Positions 51,982 through 60,966 are shown, counted from the first letter of the stretch. The stretch: 64,000 nt of DNA from Virgibacillus siamensis (GCF_900162695.1 NZ_FUIH01000007.1:124001-188000); one strand, 5' to 3'. The notes: generated by a model from the letters alone, not told the origin. Made by a program: numbers and translations.

Positions 51982-54626
51982 GTTAGCAATAGGTAAGCCT
52001 TTGAAATTATCTCCAGCTTTTCCCCTGCTCCACACCAAGGACGTGCCAGTTTCCCAGCATCCGGCGCTCCATCTACCGATTTATAATTGATTATAAGTTC
52101 TTCGTTACTTTTAGACGTGAGATAATTCTACCTCTTCCAGCCCGCATTCCATTCGGTATTGATTTAGTTTCTTTATTATTGAGTAGTTCAATCCGAATTT
52201 CTGTGTCTCGGATGCAATTATTTCGTTATCTTTACGATGTATAAGCCGATGTATGTCTTTATGAAGAATACGAAGATTGTTAAACCTATCCGTTCCTCCA
52301 AGATGTTTGGGTGTATAATGATGACAGTGAACTTCATAAGCAGTTAAATTCCAACCTGTGATTTCGCATTTGCCTATTTTCATACTAAAACGACTAATGC
52401 GATTATCCATGTACTCAACTGTTCTATCTGGGAGATTTGCCTTCATTAGTACGCTGATTTCAAATTCAATATTTGGCTTTAATTTATCGTAAATTTTCTT
52501 TCTGCCTTCTTCTGTAAAAAGAGATAATGATGGACTAAAGTTCATGGCATTTACTGTTTTGACGTTTCCTATAGGAAACAGGTGTACAGTGGCAATTTTG
52601 AACGTTTTAAATCCTTTACTATAAAACTTCTTATAGGTTGAAGTAGGATTGATTGGATGTCCATATTTCCCAACAGTACGAAGGCGATTGTACAGAAAGG
52701 CCTTTAGATCATAGGCAAGACGTGAGAATTCTGGATTGACATGTGTAGCTCTGTTAAAATAATTGTGAATACCTAAAACAAAACTGTTAAAGCGTAAAGC
52801 ATTTTGGACTGTAGGGGAGTCTTTCATCCTTCGGATGTGCATTTTAGCTTGTTCTTTAAGTTTCTCCCGTTTCTTACGTTTGATGCCTGTATGGGCAACC
52901 CTTTTATCCTTCTTTATATTGGCTTTAATGGTAAACCCTAAGAATTCGGATTCTCTTTTTCGCAAATTCACAATCTGCGACTTTTCTGGTGAGATATCCA
53001 GTTTTAAACGTTCTTTAATATATAATCTAACTGCATGGTACCACTTTTGGGCTGTTTTTCCATCTCGGCAGAGAATTTTAAAATCGTCCGCGTAGCGGAC
53101 GAGGTAACCTTCTTTGAGGTTTGAACGTTTCTTCGCATATCTTTCTCCAACTTGAGATTTATAGTTTTTCGAGAGGGGGAAAAACTCCCACTGATCTGCA
53201 ACCCACTGGTCTAAATCATTTAATACAACGTTCGATAATATCGTTGATAAGATACCGCCCTGGGGTATACCTTTAGATGGCACTCCTTCTTTATCAATTT
53301 CAGCTTTTAGCATCTTAGATATACAAGCTAATACTTTTCTATCATGGATGCCTAAATTCCATAACTGTTTGATGAGAAGTGTATGATTAACATTATCGAA
53401 AAACCCCTTGATATCAATGTCCACAACATAATGAAGCTGCGATTGATTAATTAGGAATTGTACTCTTGCCATAGCATTATGAGTAGACCGTAACGGTCTG
53501 AATCCATAGCTATGTTTATAAAAATGGGCTTCAGCAATTGGCTCAAGAACTTGTTTAAAACACTGTTGAATGATACGGTCAAGAATGCATGGAATGCCAA
53601 GTGGTCTTAATTTACCGTTTTCCTTTTCAATCCATTTTCTTCTGACCTTCTTAGGATGATAGTTTTTTAGTTTTGTTTGAATTACGTTCACTAATTCATT
53701 TTCCGTAAGCCTTTTGATATCTTTGATGGTTTTTCCATCTGTGCCAGATGTTTTCGACCCTTTATTAGATTTGACCATCCTATAAGCTAGTATAATGTTC
53801 TCTCGTGATGTAATCATTTCATATAAATGGTTAAATGAATGGTTGTTACTAGCCCTCTTGTGTAAATCCGTAAAAGTTTCCGTCATATTGTAGTAATCCC
53901 AATATCTCAAAGTTGACACTGTGGCATCCCTCCCAAAGAGTGATGTTCCCACATTCCTACCCGATCGGTGTCATTCACGTGAAGAAAATAATCATTCTAA
54001 TTCGCTAGACTTGGGGCTGTTCCTCCACTCCCATTACAGAGATTCATCAGTCGTACCCCTACCTTCGCAAGGATAAATGTATTTCGACTTTCGCCTTATT
54101 ACAAACGTTTCGGATGACAGTCCTTCTTTCAACGTTCCTTACTTCCCAAGTACCTTACAACGTAGCTATCCATTTTAGACGTAGGTGCTTCCTTTAAGCC
54201 TGCGAGCACGATACCGCCATTGTTCGGTATAGCGTATTTCAGAGGGCGCAGTTTTACTCTACACCACTCGCCCCAACGTTAGCTGGGACATAGCTTTACA
54301 CTATGTTCAAACTTTAGACCCTTACATTCGGAAGTTTGTCAGTTCGCTTCTAGTGGAACATTCTCACCGTGTCTACTTTTTCAGCCATCCGGCATATCAG
54401 TTAGCATACCTTTTCCAATTGGAATGGATTTAGCCTTCCTTCTGCCGACTCTACCTGTGCTTCGTACCCCATGAACTGTCATTCATGACGCACGCAGGAA
54501 TATTGATGGGATGGTTTCAGGAAACATGGTTCCATCATTCCCATCCTCCGTTGTAACGTTAAAATTAATAGAATTCCCCGCATGTTCACCCTTGAGAGGG
54601 TTTATAGCGGAACTTGTCGCGCGCAC
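51982..54626 (-). mobile_element. Group II intron, copy 2 (complete, 2645 bp)
   Basis: The 5' end reads GTGCGCGCGACAAG on the minus strand from 54626, matching the GUGYG rule. The 3' end is ...TTGCTAAC at 51982. The encoded protein and flanking ribozyme sequence match copy 1 over the whole visible overlap. Confidence 0.92.
52111..53952 (-). CDS. ltrA: Group II intron reverse transcriptase/maturase (copy 2)
   Basis: 613 residues, identical to the protein at 170-2011. RT core with YADD, maturase domain and C-terminal HNH (CHHYTPKHLGGTD). Full length with no lesions, so the intron is probably mobile. Domains and role are as for copy 1. Confidence 0.95.
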   Translation of the reverse strand: MGTSLFGRDATVSTLRYWDYYNMTETFTDLHKRASNNHSFNHLYEMITSRENIILAYRMVKSNKGSKTSGTDGKTIKDIKRLTENELVNVIQTKLKNYHPKKVRRKWIEKENGKLRPLGIPCILDRIIQQCFKQVLEPIAEAHFYKHSYGFRPLRSTHNAMARVQFLINQSQLHYVVDIDIKGFFDNVNHTLLIKQLWNLGIHDRKVLACISKMLKAEIDKEGVPSKGIPQGGILSTILSNVVLNDLDQWVADQWEFFPLSKNYKSQVGERYAKKRSNLKEGYLVRYADDFKILCRDGKTAQKWYHAVRLYIKERLKLDISPEKSQIVNLRKRESEFLGFTIKANIKKDKRVAHTGIKRKKREKLKEQAKMHIRRMKDSPTVQNALRFNSFVLGIHNYFNRATHVNPEFSRLAYDLKAFLYNRLRTVGKYGHPINPTSTYKKFYSKGFKTFKIATVHLFPIGNVKTVNAMNFSPSLSLFTEEGRKKIYDKLKPNIEFEISVLMKANLPDRTVEYMDNRISRFSMKIGKCEITGWNLTAYEVHCHHYTPKHLGGTDRFNNLRILHKDIHRLIHRKDNEIIASETQKFGLNYSIIKKLNQYRMECGLEEVELSHV

Positions 54627-54707
54627 CCATTTGTCGGGGATGAAAACTATTATGCCCTTTATTTTGAAGACCCTGATAGAATAAAAGTAGAGCTTGTTGC
54701 ACCTTAA

Positions 54708-54795
54708 GCTATCTTCCTTTATACGATCGGGCGCATTTCTGGATTTGAAGGAACTGCGCCTTTTTTCATGATAAGGGCAATTATGGAATAAGGAT
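54708..54795 (+). repeat. Array repeat C41
   Basis: TATCTTCCTTTATACGATCG, GGCGCATTTCTGGA, AACTGCGCC, ATAAGGGCAATTATGGAATA, AGG. It directly follows the glyoxalase stop. Confidence 0.85.
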
Positions 54796-54921
54796 TGTTA
54801 GTCGTTTCACATATGATGCTATTCCTAAGGAGCACACTTTATCAGAAATTACACAGACAAAGAAAGTAGAATCATATACAATAATATTGTTTATGATTTT
54901 AGAATTAGAAAGGTGAATTTT

Positions 54922-55250
54922 ATGATAAAAGGTGAAAACATACATATACGGACATTTAATAACGATGACGCTCAATCTATGCTGAATTTACAAAAAGGAA
55001 ACCGTAATTTTTTCGAGGTACAATCAAAGGGCAACTAGAAAGGATGAAAAAGGCTAACGAAAATATTAAACAAGATGAGGACTATTATTTTGGGATTTTT
55101 GAAAATGATGAGAACAAGCTAGTAGGTACTATCAATCTTTTTCATATCTTTTTCATATTCTCCGTGGATCATCCCAAAGTGCTGTTATCGGCTACTTCTT
55201 AGATGAAAAATATTATAATGCCGTAAACTGGGTAATTTAGAAGCAATTTC
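54922..55250 (+). pseudogene. GNAT acetyltransferase, decayed
   Basis: ATG 54922 follows AAAGGTGAATTTT. MIKGENIHIRTFNNDDAQS is a RimJ/RimL-like start; a shift near 55020 leads to KKANENIKQDEDYYFGIFEN and LVGTINLFHI, and a further shift gives RGSSQSAVIGYFLDEKYYN (motif A region). The C-terminal part is missing. At least three lesions. Confidence 0.8.
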
Positions 55251-55253
55251 TTT

Positions 55254-55284
55254 ATTCACCAAACGAACGCGCTCATTGAATAAC
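55254..55284 (+). repeat. Array repeat C42 (degenerate, last in array)
   Basis: TTCACCAAACGAACGCGCTC, ATTGAATAACTCC. Confidence 0.5.
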
Positions 55285-55370
55285 TCCGATCTTCCAACTG
55301 ATAAATTAATATGTTGACTTTTTTCGTAATCTATATTAGCTTAGAATTCAATAATTGAATATTTTTGCAG

Positions 55371-55470
55371 ACCACTAGGGGTGCCTTTATAAAAGGCTGA
55401 GATCAGAGTGATTGACTTTGGGACCCTTTGAACTTGATACGGTTGATACCGGCGAAGGGAAGTGGTGGGA
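55371..55470 (+). promoter_or_regulatory. TPP riboswitch (THI box)
   Basis: Conserved THI-box parts in order: ACTAGGGGTGCC, GGCTGAGAT, ACCCTTTGAACTTGAT, GGTTGATACCGGCGAAGGGA and AGTGG. The 3' side (GGGAAGTGGT) can pair with the ACCACTTCC arm of the following terminator, so TPP binding should free the terminator and switch off the thiamine operon. A TTGACT box near 55314 is a possible -35; its -10 is unclear. Confidence 0.96.
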
Positions 55471-55513
55471 CGGATGCTGTTTATTTGTTTTTCAAAATAT
55501 TTACGGTCGTTCA

Positions 55514-55554
55514 AACCACTTCCTTATGTTTGGGGAAGTGGTTTTTTATTTTAT
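55514..55554 (+). terminator. Riboswitch-controlled terminator
   Basis: AACCACTTCC (55514-55523), loop, GGAAGTGGTT (55534-55543), then TTTTATTTTAT. Its 5' arm competes with the riboswitch 3' side. Confidence 0.9.
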
Positions 55555-55585
55555 CTCTATTTCTTATAAAAAGGGGTGAATTGAT

Positions 55586-56194
55586 ATAGCAGAACTTCAT
55601 GTGATTTCCACGGGAAAACAGTCGCCGGGGACACTGGCTGGGATTCTTGAAAAAATACATCCGTATGTTGACTTTTTTCATCTAAGGGAAAAGCGCTGGA
55701 CAAATCAGGAGATGGTTACAACAATACATCTGTTTATTTCCAAAGGGATTCCGCTTGAAAAAATTATAATTAACAGTCGTATAGAGGTTGCACAGAGTAT
55801 GCATACACATGGTGTCCAACTGACACACACTGCGGATGTGGAAATGGTGCGAAAAGCGCATGGTTCACTGTATATTGGCTGTTCAGTGCATTCTTTGGGA
55901 AGAGCTGTTTACGCGGATGAACATGGTGCTGACTTTTTGCTTTATGGCCATATTTTCGAAACGCAGTCAAAGCCGGGGCTGAAACCCAGGGGCTTGAGCA
56001 GTTTGAAAAATATTGCTCAGAATACAAAGACACCAGTGATTGCGATTGGCGGGATAACGCCTGAAAATACTCCGGTTGTGGTTGAAAACGGTGCAACAGG
56101 AGTAGCGGTATTGTCAGGTATTTTACTGTCAGATGATCCAGTTAAGGCTGCCCAAAAATATCGAAAAGCTTTAGATGAAAAGCGCTTGAATTAG
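55586..56194 (+). CDS. tenI: Thiazole tautomerase TenI, probable ATA start
   Basis: About 202 residues, TIM barrel of the ThiE/TenI type. TenI isomerises the thiazole carboxylate product made by ThiG. The order of motifs matches TenI rather than ThiE: VDFFHLREK, INSRIEVAQ, IGCSVHSLGRAV (ThiE has a different pyrophosphate loop), and LYGHIFETQSKPG. AGGGGTGA lies 6 bases before ATA 55586 (AELHVIS, family-like); the nearest other start, GTG 55601, has no ribosome binding site. First gene after the TPP riboswitch. Confidence 0.85.
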   Translation: MAELHVISTGKQSPGTLAGILEKIHPYVDFFHLREKRWTNQEMVTTIHLFISKGIPLEKIIINSRIEVAQSMHTHGVQLTHTADVEMVRKAHGSLYIGCSVHSLGRAVYADEHGADFLLYGHIFETQSKPGLKPRGLSSLKNIAQNTKTPVIAIGGITPENTPVVVENGATGVAVLSGILLSDDPVKAAQKYRKALDEKRLN

Positions 56195-56205
56195 GGAGGG
56201 AAACG

Positions 56206-57372
56206 ATGAAACAGCATTATGATGTCATTATTGTCGGCGGGGGAGTTATCGGCTGTTCTGTTGCATTTCAATTGTGTAAACGAGATTACCGTGTACTGGT
56301 AGTTGAAAAAGACAGTCTGGCGGGAAAAGCCTCAGGAGCTGCGGCAGGAATGTTGGGAGCGCAGGCGGAGTCGGAGAAGAATAATCCGTTGTTTCCAATT
56401 GCAAAAGAAAGCAGGGCGATGTTTCTCGGCTTGGCTGAGGAGCTCCGATCATTGACCGGTATCGATATCGAACTTATCCAAAGTGGTATTTTGAAAATTG
56501 CCCGGACGAACGAGGAAGCTGCTGAATTTAAGGATATTGCTGCATTTCAGCAAAAGCTGCACAAGGCAGATGACCATCAAGTTAAAGTCTCCAAATCTAC
56601 TAACAGGGTTGCGCAATGGCTTACTCCGGAAAAAATTCTGCAGCAGGAGCAGGTACTTTCCGAAAACCTGTCTGGCGGCTTATGGTTGCCGGAAGACGGT
56701 CAGGTAAACCCGCCGCTTCTGACCAAGGCATATGCACAGGCCGCCGCGGTTCTGGGGGCAAAAGTAATGGAATATACAGCTGTACAGGGTCTTGTAATCG
56801 AATACAATTGCGTTGTCGGTGTGAAAACCGGTACAGAGACCATTTTTGCGGATGAAGTTATTGTGGCGGCAGGTGCATGGTCCGAACAACTTCTTAATAA
56901 CACAGGATTGAAGCTGGATTCTTATCCTGTTAAAGGGGAATGTTTTTCCGTCCGTCATCATGGCCAACTTATCACGTCCAGTATTTTTTCAACAAGCTGC
57001 TATATTGTCCCAAAAGTCGGTGGGCGAATAATCATTGGGGCTACCCAAAAGCCGCATACATTTGATGAAACGGTCAGTCTTAATAGTCTGTTACGTCTAA
57101 TGGAAGATGCCGTATCTATTATCCCGGCATTAAAGGAAACCAAATGGGAAAAAGCGTGGGCTGGAGTCCGGCCGCAAACAGGTGACGGTTTGCCATATTT
57201 GGGAAGGCATCCGCGATTGGGAGGGCTAAGCCTCGCTGCCGGCCATTACCGAAATGGGATTTTGCTGGCTCCAATCACAGGCCTGCTAATGGCTGACTTA
57301 ATGGATGGTAGCGAGATTGATAGTGTTTTCCGTACTGACCGGATGTTGACGCAAAAGGAGGGGTCTACATGA
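56206..57372 (+). CDS. thiO: Glycine oxidase ThiO
   Basis: 388 residues, FAD-dependent. The dinucleotide site is VIIVGGGVIGCSVAF at the N-terminus; the C-terminal WAGVRPQTGDGLPYLGRHP and HYRNGILLAP complete the DAO fold. It oxidises glycine to dehydroglycine for thiazole synthesis. RBS AGGGAGG. Overlaps thiS by 4 bases (ATGA), so translation is coupled. Confidence 0.95.
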   Translation: MKQHYDVIIVGGGVIGCSVAFQLCKRDYRVLVVEKDSLAGKASGAAAGMLGAQAESEKNNPLFPIAKESRAMFLGLAEELRSLTGIDIELIQSGILKIARTNEEAAEFKDIAAFQQKLHKADDHQVKVSKSTNRVAQWLTPEKILQQEQVLSENLSGGLWLPEDGQVNPPLLTKAYAQAAAVLGAKVMEYTAVQGLVIEYNCVVGVKTGTETIFADEVIVAAGAWSEQLLNNTGLKLDSYPVKGECFSVRHHGQLITSSIFSTSCYIVPKVGGRIIIGATQKPHTFDETVSLNSLLRLMEDAVSIIPALKETKWEKAWAGVRPQTGDGLPYLGRHPRLGGLSLAAGHYRNGILLAPITGLLMADLMDGSEIDSVFRTDRMLTQKEGST

Positions 57373-57572
57373 AACTTGTCATCAATGGCAATGATATTCA
57401 GTTGGATGAAAGTGTGTTTACCATAACAGATGTCATGGACCATTATCATATCGACAATAAGGTTGTGATTGTTGAGCATAACGGGGAAATAATCGACCAG
57501 TCGATTTATTCGAAACGCACTTTAGCAGACGGCGATAAAATTGAATTCGTACAATTTGTAGGAGGCGGTTGA
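57369..57572 (+). CDS. thiS: Sulfur carrier protein ThiS
   Basis: 67 residues, ubiquitin-like, ending FVQFVGGG. The terminal glycine is adenylated by ThiF and then carries the sulfur as a thiocarboxylate to ThiG. Overlaps thiO and ends 1 base before thiG. Confidence 0.95.
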   Translation: MKLVINGNDIQLDESVFTITDVMDHYHIDNKVVIVEHNGEIIDQSIYSKRTLADGDKIEFVQFVGGG

Positions 57573-57573
57573 A

Positions 57574-58338
57574 ATGTTGACAATTGGAGAAAAAAATCTA
57601 AAGTCACGATTACTGTTAGGTACAGGAAAATATCCGGATTTTGACATGCAAAAGAAAGCTGTGGATGTGTCAGAAACGGATGTATTAACATTTTCAGTTA
57701 GAAGAATGAATATTTTCGAGCCATCACATCCAAATTTTCTGGAAAAATTGGATGCTAAAAAGTACCATTTATTACCGAATACTGCAGGTGCGAAAACAGC
57801 GGAAGAAGCGATACGAACAGCAAGATTAGCCAAAGCATCCGGCCTTTGCGACATGATTAAAGTCGAGGTGATCGGTTGTGACAAAACACTACTGCCCGAT
57901 CCGGTGGAAACGTTAAAGGCAACAGAAGAATTGCTGAAGGAAGGCTTTACGGTATTGCCATATACGTCCGATGATCTTGTCCTGGCGCGAAAGCTTGAAG
58001 AACTCGGAGCACATGCTATTATGCCTGGTGCATCGCCAATTGGATCCGGCCAGGGGATTCTCAACCAGTTTCAATTAAGTTTGATCATTGAACAGGCGAA
58101 TGTACCTGTCATTGTTGATGCAGGTATTGGGTCCCCTAAAGATGCGGCAATAGCCATGGAACTTGGTGCTAGCGGAGTACTATTGAATACAGCTGTTTCT
58201 GCCGCCGACGATCCAGTCAAGATGGCGGAAGCGATGAAATATGCCATAAAAGCAGGCCGCCTCGGTTATGAAGCGGGACGGATTGCCAAAAAGCACTATG
58301 CAACAGCAAGCAGTCCGATGGAAGGAATCAGTGTTTAA
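57574..58338 (+). CDS. thiG: Thiazole synthase ThiG
   Basis: 254 residues, the normal length. TIM barrel with RLLLGTGKYPD at the start and the Schiff-base lysine in MIKVEVIGC. The phosphate-binding end is IVDAGIGSPKDA and ASGVLLNTA. Forms the thiazole ring from DXP, dehydroglycine and ThiS thiocarboxylate. AGGAGGCGG precedes the ATG, and its stop overlaps the thiF start. Confidence 0.97.
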   Translation: MLTIGEKNLKSRLLLGTGKYPDFDMQKKAVDVSETDVLTFSVRRMNIFEPSHPNFLEKLDAKKYHLLPNTAGAKTAEEAIRTARLAKASGLCDMIKVEVIGCDKTLLPDPVETLKATEELLKEGFTVLPYTSDDLVLARKLEELGAHAIMPGASPIGSGQGILNQFQLSLIIEQANVPVIVDAGIGSPKDAAIAMELGASGVLLNTAVSAADDPVKMAEAMKYAIKAGRLGYEAGRIAKKHYATASSPMEGISV

Positions 58339-59354
58339 TGGACGAACGGTATTCCAGACAAATCCTATTTCCGGGCATTGGTGAATCGGGGCAGCAGCTG
58401 TTAAAAGAAAAACATGTACTGATTGTCGGTGCAGGCGCACTCGGAACCGGTAATGCCGAAATGTTAACACGTGCAGGAATTGGAAAGCTAACTATAGTGG
58501 ATCGTGATTATGTGGAATGGAGCAATCTGCATCGCCAGCAGCTGTATACCGAAAACGATGCACGCGAACGAATTCCAAAAGCAGTCGCAGCAAAAAGAAG
58601 GCTGAAGCAGGTGAACAGTGACGTTTCCATTGATGCACAAATAATGGACGTAACACCGCAAGAGTTGGAGCGTATTTGCGATGGGATCGACTTAATTATC
58701 GATGCAACAGACAATTTCGATATCCGGATGATGATGAATGATATTGCGCATAAGTATAAGGTTCCATGGATTTATGGCTCCTGTGTCAGCAGTTATGGAA
58801 TTAGTTACACAATTATCCCTGGAGTTACACCATGTCTGCACTGCTTGATGCGGCAGGTTCCGATTGGCGGGATGACATGTGATACGAACGGAATAATCAG
58901 CCCCGTGGTACAGATGGTCACAGCCTATCAGTCAGTGGAGGCATTGAAACTGTTGACAAAGAATGAGAATGCACTACGCAACAGGCTCGTTTCGTTTGAT
59001 TTATGGACCAATCAGCATACTTCCATAAATGTGGAAAAACTGAAAAATAAGGATTGCCGGACTTGTGGCGAAAGGCCGACATATCCGTTTCTGGCATATG
59101 AAAACCAGACAAAAGCCGCAGTCCTGTGTGGCAGAGATACGGTCCAAATTCGGCCGAAAAAACAAGGGGACCGTGATTGGGAAAACCTCGCATTTAACTT
59201 ATCCAAAATTGGAAACGTCGAGCAAAACCCGTTCCTTTTGTCGTTTACAACCGACGGCAATCGGCTGGTTCTCTTTCGGGATGGACGTGTACTCGTGCAT
59301 GGAACGAATGATGTTGTTCACGCAAAAACGTTGTATAATCGTTATTTTGGCTAA
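58338..59354 (+). CDS. thiF: ThiS adenylyltransferase ThiF
   Basis: 338 residues, MoeB/E1-like. ATP site VLIVGAGALGTGNAEML, Arg finger region SRQILFPGIG, catalytic ATDNFDIRMMMND, and two zinc-binding Cys pairs (CLHCLM, CRTCGE). The C-terminal 60 residues form a small extra domain also seen in Bacillus ThiF. It activates the ThiS C-terminus. No thiD follows, unlike B. subtilis. Confidence 0.95.
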   Translation: MDERYSRQILFPGIGESGQQLLKEKHVLIVGAGALGTGNAEMLTRAGIGKLTIVDRDYVEWSNLHRQQLYTENDARERIPKAVAAKRRLKQVNSDVSIDAQIMDVTPQELERICDGIDLIIDATDNFDIRMMMNDIAHKYKVPWIYGSCVSSYGISYTIIPGVTPCLHCLMRQVPIGGMTCDTNGIISPVVQMVTAYQSVEALKLLTKNENALRNRLVSFDLWTNQHTSINVEKLKNKDCRTCGERPTYPFLAYENQTKAAVLCGRDTVQIRPKKQGDRDWENLAFNLSKIGNVEQNPFLLSFTTDGNRLVLFRDGRVLVHGTNDVVHAKTLYNRYFG

Positions 59355-59368
59355 AAGGTGGGCAAATA

Positions 59369-59632
59369 ATGAACAGCTCGGAAATTGAAGTAATGAATCT
59401 TAACGCATCGACGGATAAAGAAGCACCGAAGTACATGGGAGACTACTTGGTAAATCTACAGCTGGTAACCACCAATTTTCCGGAAAAAGTCATCGAAAGG
59501 GAAGGGGAACTGCCTACCAGATTACCAGTTAAACCTTTTGGAGTTGCTATTCCACATACAGGCCCGGAATATGTTTTCCAAAGTAAACTTCTGATTGGGG
59601 CTTTGAAACATCCGGTTGTTTGGGGGAGCTGA
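59369..59632 (+). CDS. Galactitol-type PTS EIIA, apparently truncated
   Basis: 87 residues; the phospho-accepting His is in GVAIPHTGPEYVF near residue 63. EIIA proteins of the fructose/galactitol type are about 150 residues, and this one stops right after GALKHPVVWGS, losing the second half of the domain. It may be inactive or rely on another EIIA. RBS AAGGTGGG, 14 bases after the thiF stop, so it is probably in the thiamine transcript. Confidence 0.8.
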   Translation: MNSSEIEVMNLNASTDKEAPKYMGDYLVNLQLVTTNFPEKVIEREGELPTRLPVKPFGVAIPHTGPEYVFQSKLLIGALKHPVVWGS

Positions 59633-59634
59633 TG

Positions 59635-60966
59635 GTGAAAATTTTACAATGGTTTGTTGATTTGGGAGCGGCCGTCATGCTCCCAATCATTATTTTTCTT
59701 TTTGCACTACTTCTTGGTACAAAGATGAAAAAGGCAATCCGATCAGGGCTCCTTGTCGGAATCGGTTTTGTTGGTATAAATTTGGTTCTAAATCTATTGA
59801 CCACCACAATGGGACCAGCAGCAAAATCGATGGTTGACCACTTCGGCTTAGATTTACATACCATTGATGTCGGGTGGCCGGCCGCCGCTGCAATTTCTTA
59901 TGGAACTGCACTCGGCAGTCTTGCCATTCCAGTTGGTATCGGAGTCAATTTTATTTTACTGATTTTCGGTCTGACCAAAACATTGAACGTGGATATTTGG
60001 AATTATTGGCATTGTGCTTTTACAGGTTCACTCGTATTTGCATTAACAGATGATTTTGCTTTAGGGCTTTTTACGATAGCGGTTCATGTGTTGATCATTT
60101 TTTGGCTGGGTGACATGGTAGCCCCTGATATCGAATCCTATTTTGGCTATAAACGGATGACATTTCCACATGCTACATCTGCACCATCCTACTTTTTAGC
60201 CAAACCATTAAATGCAGTATTTGATCGGGTTCCTGGATTGAATAAGGTGGAAGCAGATCCCGAAACCATACAAAAACGATTTGGTATATTGGGTGATACA
60301 ACCGTCGTTGGTGTCATACTTGGACTTATCATTGGGGTACTGGCAAACTATTCCTTCCAGGAAACATTGCAGCTGGCTATACAAACAGGGGCGGTGATGG
60401 TTTTACTCCCGAAAATGGTTTCCCTTTTAATGGAGGGATTGAATCCAATTTCCGAGGCAGCAGGAGAAATGATTAGGAAAAAATTTCCTGGACGTGACCT
60501 GTATATCGGAATGGACAGTGCAATAGTGGTGGGGCATCCGGCTGTGTTGTCAGCGTCACTGTTAATGGTACCCATCACATTGGTGCTGGCAGTTGTTTTG
60601 CCGGGGAATCGTGTCCTCCCATTCGGTGATCTTGCAACCATTCCATTTTTAGTATGCCTGATGATTCCCGTGTTCAAAGGGAATATTATCCGTACAGTGA
60701 TTGCAGCAACAATTTACCTGAGTGTCGGGCTGTACATAGCCACATGGATTTCCCCGCTGTTTACCGAAATGGCTATGAACGCAGATTTCGATATGGGAAG
60801 CAACTCAAGTATTTCCTCACTCGTTGATGGCGCTGTATGGACAACAGGGGTATTCGTTGCACTTGGAAAAATGCTGAACTGGTTTGGAATCGGATTGCTC
60901 GGCATCGTCGCACTGAGCGGATTGCTGTATGTGAATAAATTGAAGAAAAGAGGGAACAAGACATGA
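59635..60966 (+). CDS. Galactitol-type PTS EIIC permease
   Basis: About 444 residues with roughly 10-12 membrane helices. Signatures of the Gat/Sgc EIIC family: DVGWPAAAAISYGTALGS, IWNYWHCAFTGS, and GMDSAIVVGHPAVLSAS. Carries a sugar alcohol or similar substrate across the membrane. GTG 59635 has GGGGAG 6 bases before it; ATG 59632 is the alternative. Confidence 0.9.
   Translation: MKILQWFVDLGAAVMLPIIIFLFALLLGTKMKKAIRSGLLVGIGFVGINLVLNLLTTTMGPAAKSMVDHFGLDLHTIDVGWPAAAAISYGTALGSLAIPVGIGVNFILLIFGLTKTLNVDIWNYWHCAFTGSLVFALTDDFALGLFTIAVHVLIIFWLGDMVAPDIESYFGYKRMTFPHATSAPSYFLAKPLNAVFDRVPGLNKVEADPETIQKRFGILGDTTVVGVILGLIIGVLANYSFQETLQLAIQTGAVMVLLPKMVSLLMEGLNPISEAAGEMIRKKFPGRDLYIGMDSAIVVGHPAVLSASLLMVPITLVLAVVLPGNRVLPFGDLATIPFLVCLMIPVFKGNIIRTVIAATIYLSVGLYIATWISPLFTEMAMNADFDMGSNSSISSLVDGAVWTTGVFVALGKMLNWFGIGLLGIVALSGLLYVNKLKKRGNKT

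Larger units (their letters stand above)
51671..54707 (+). pseudogene. VOC/glyoxalase gene split by an antisense group II intron
   Basis: ATG 51671 follows AAAGGAG. The N-terminal part (HHIEIYVSDLKRSTEFW ... LNHLAFHADS ... GINILYED) is cut at 51981 and the end (GDENYYALYFEDPDRIKVEL) resumes from 54627. An intact relative would be about 130 residues. The intron lies antisense to the gene and so cannot splice from its mRNA. With canonical intron ends the joined frame is off by one base, so a second small lesion or a boundary error is possible. Confidence 0.88.

Noticed and set aside
54241..54262. AGAGGGCGCAGTTTTACTC resembles the array repeat core
   Set aside because: It lies inside the group II intron ribozyme and lacks GAATAAG and the right module, so it is a chance match.
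7231..55284. CRISPR array
   Set aside because: The repeats are imperfect, spaced by whole genes of variable length, and no cas genes are present.
7231..55284. Canonical integron attC sites
   Set aside because: No RYYYAAC / GTTRRRY end boxes at the repeat ends and no recognisable intI; only the overall layout is integron-like.
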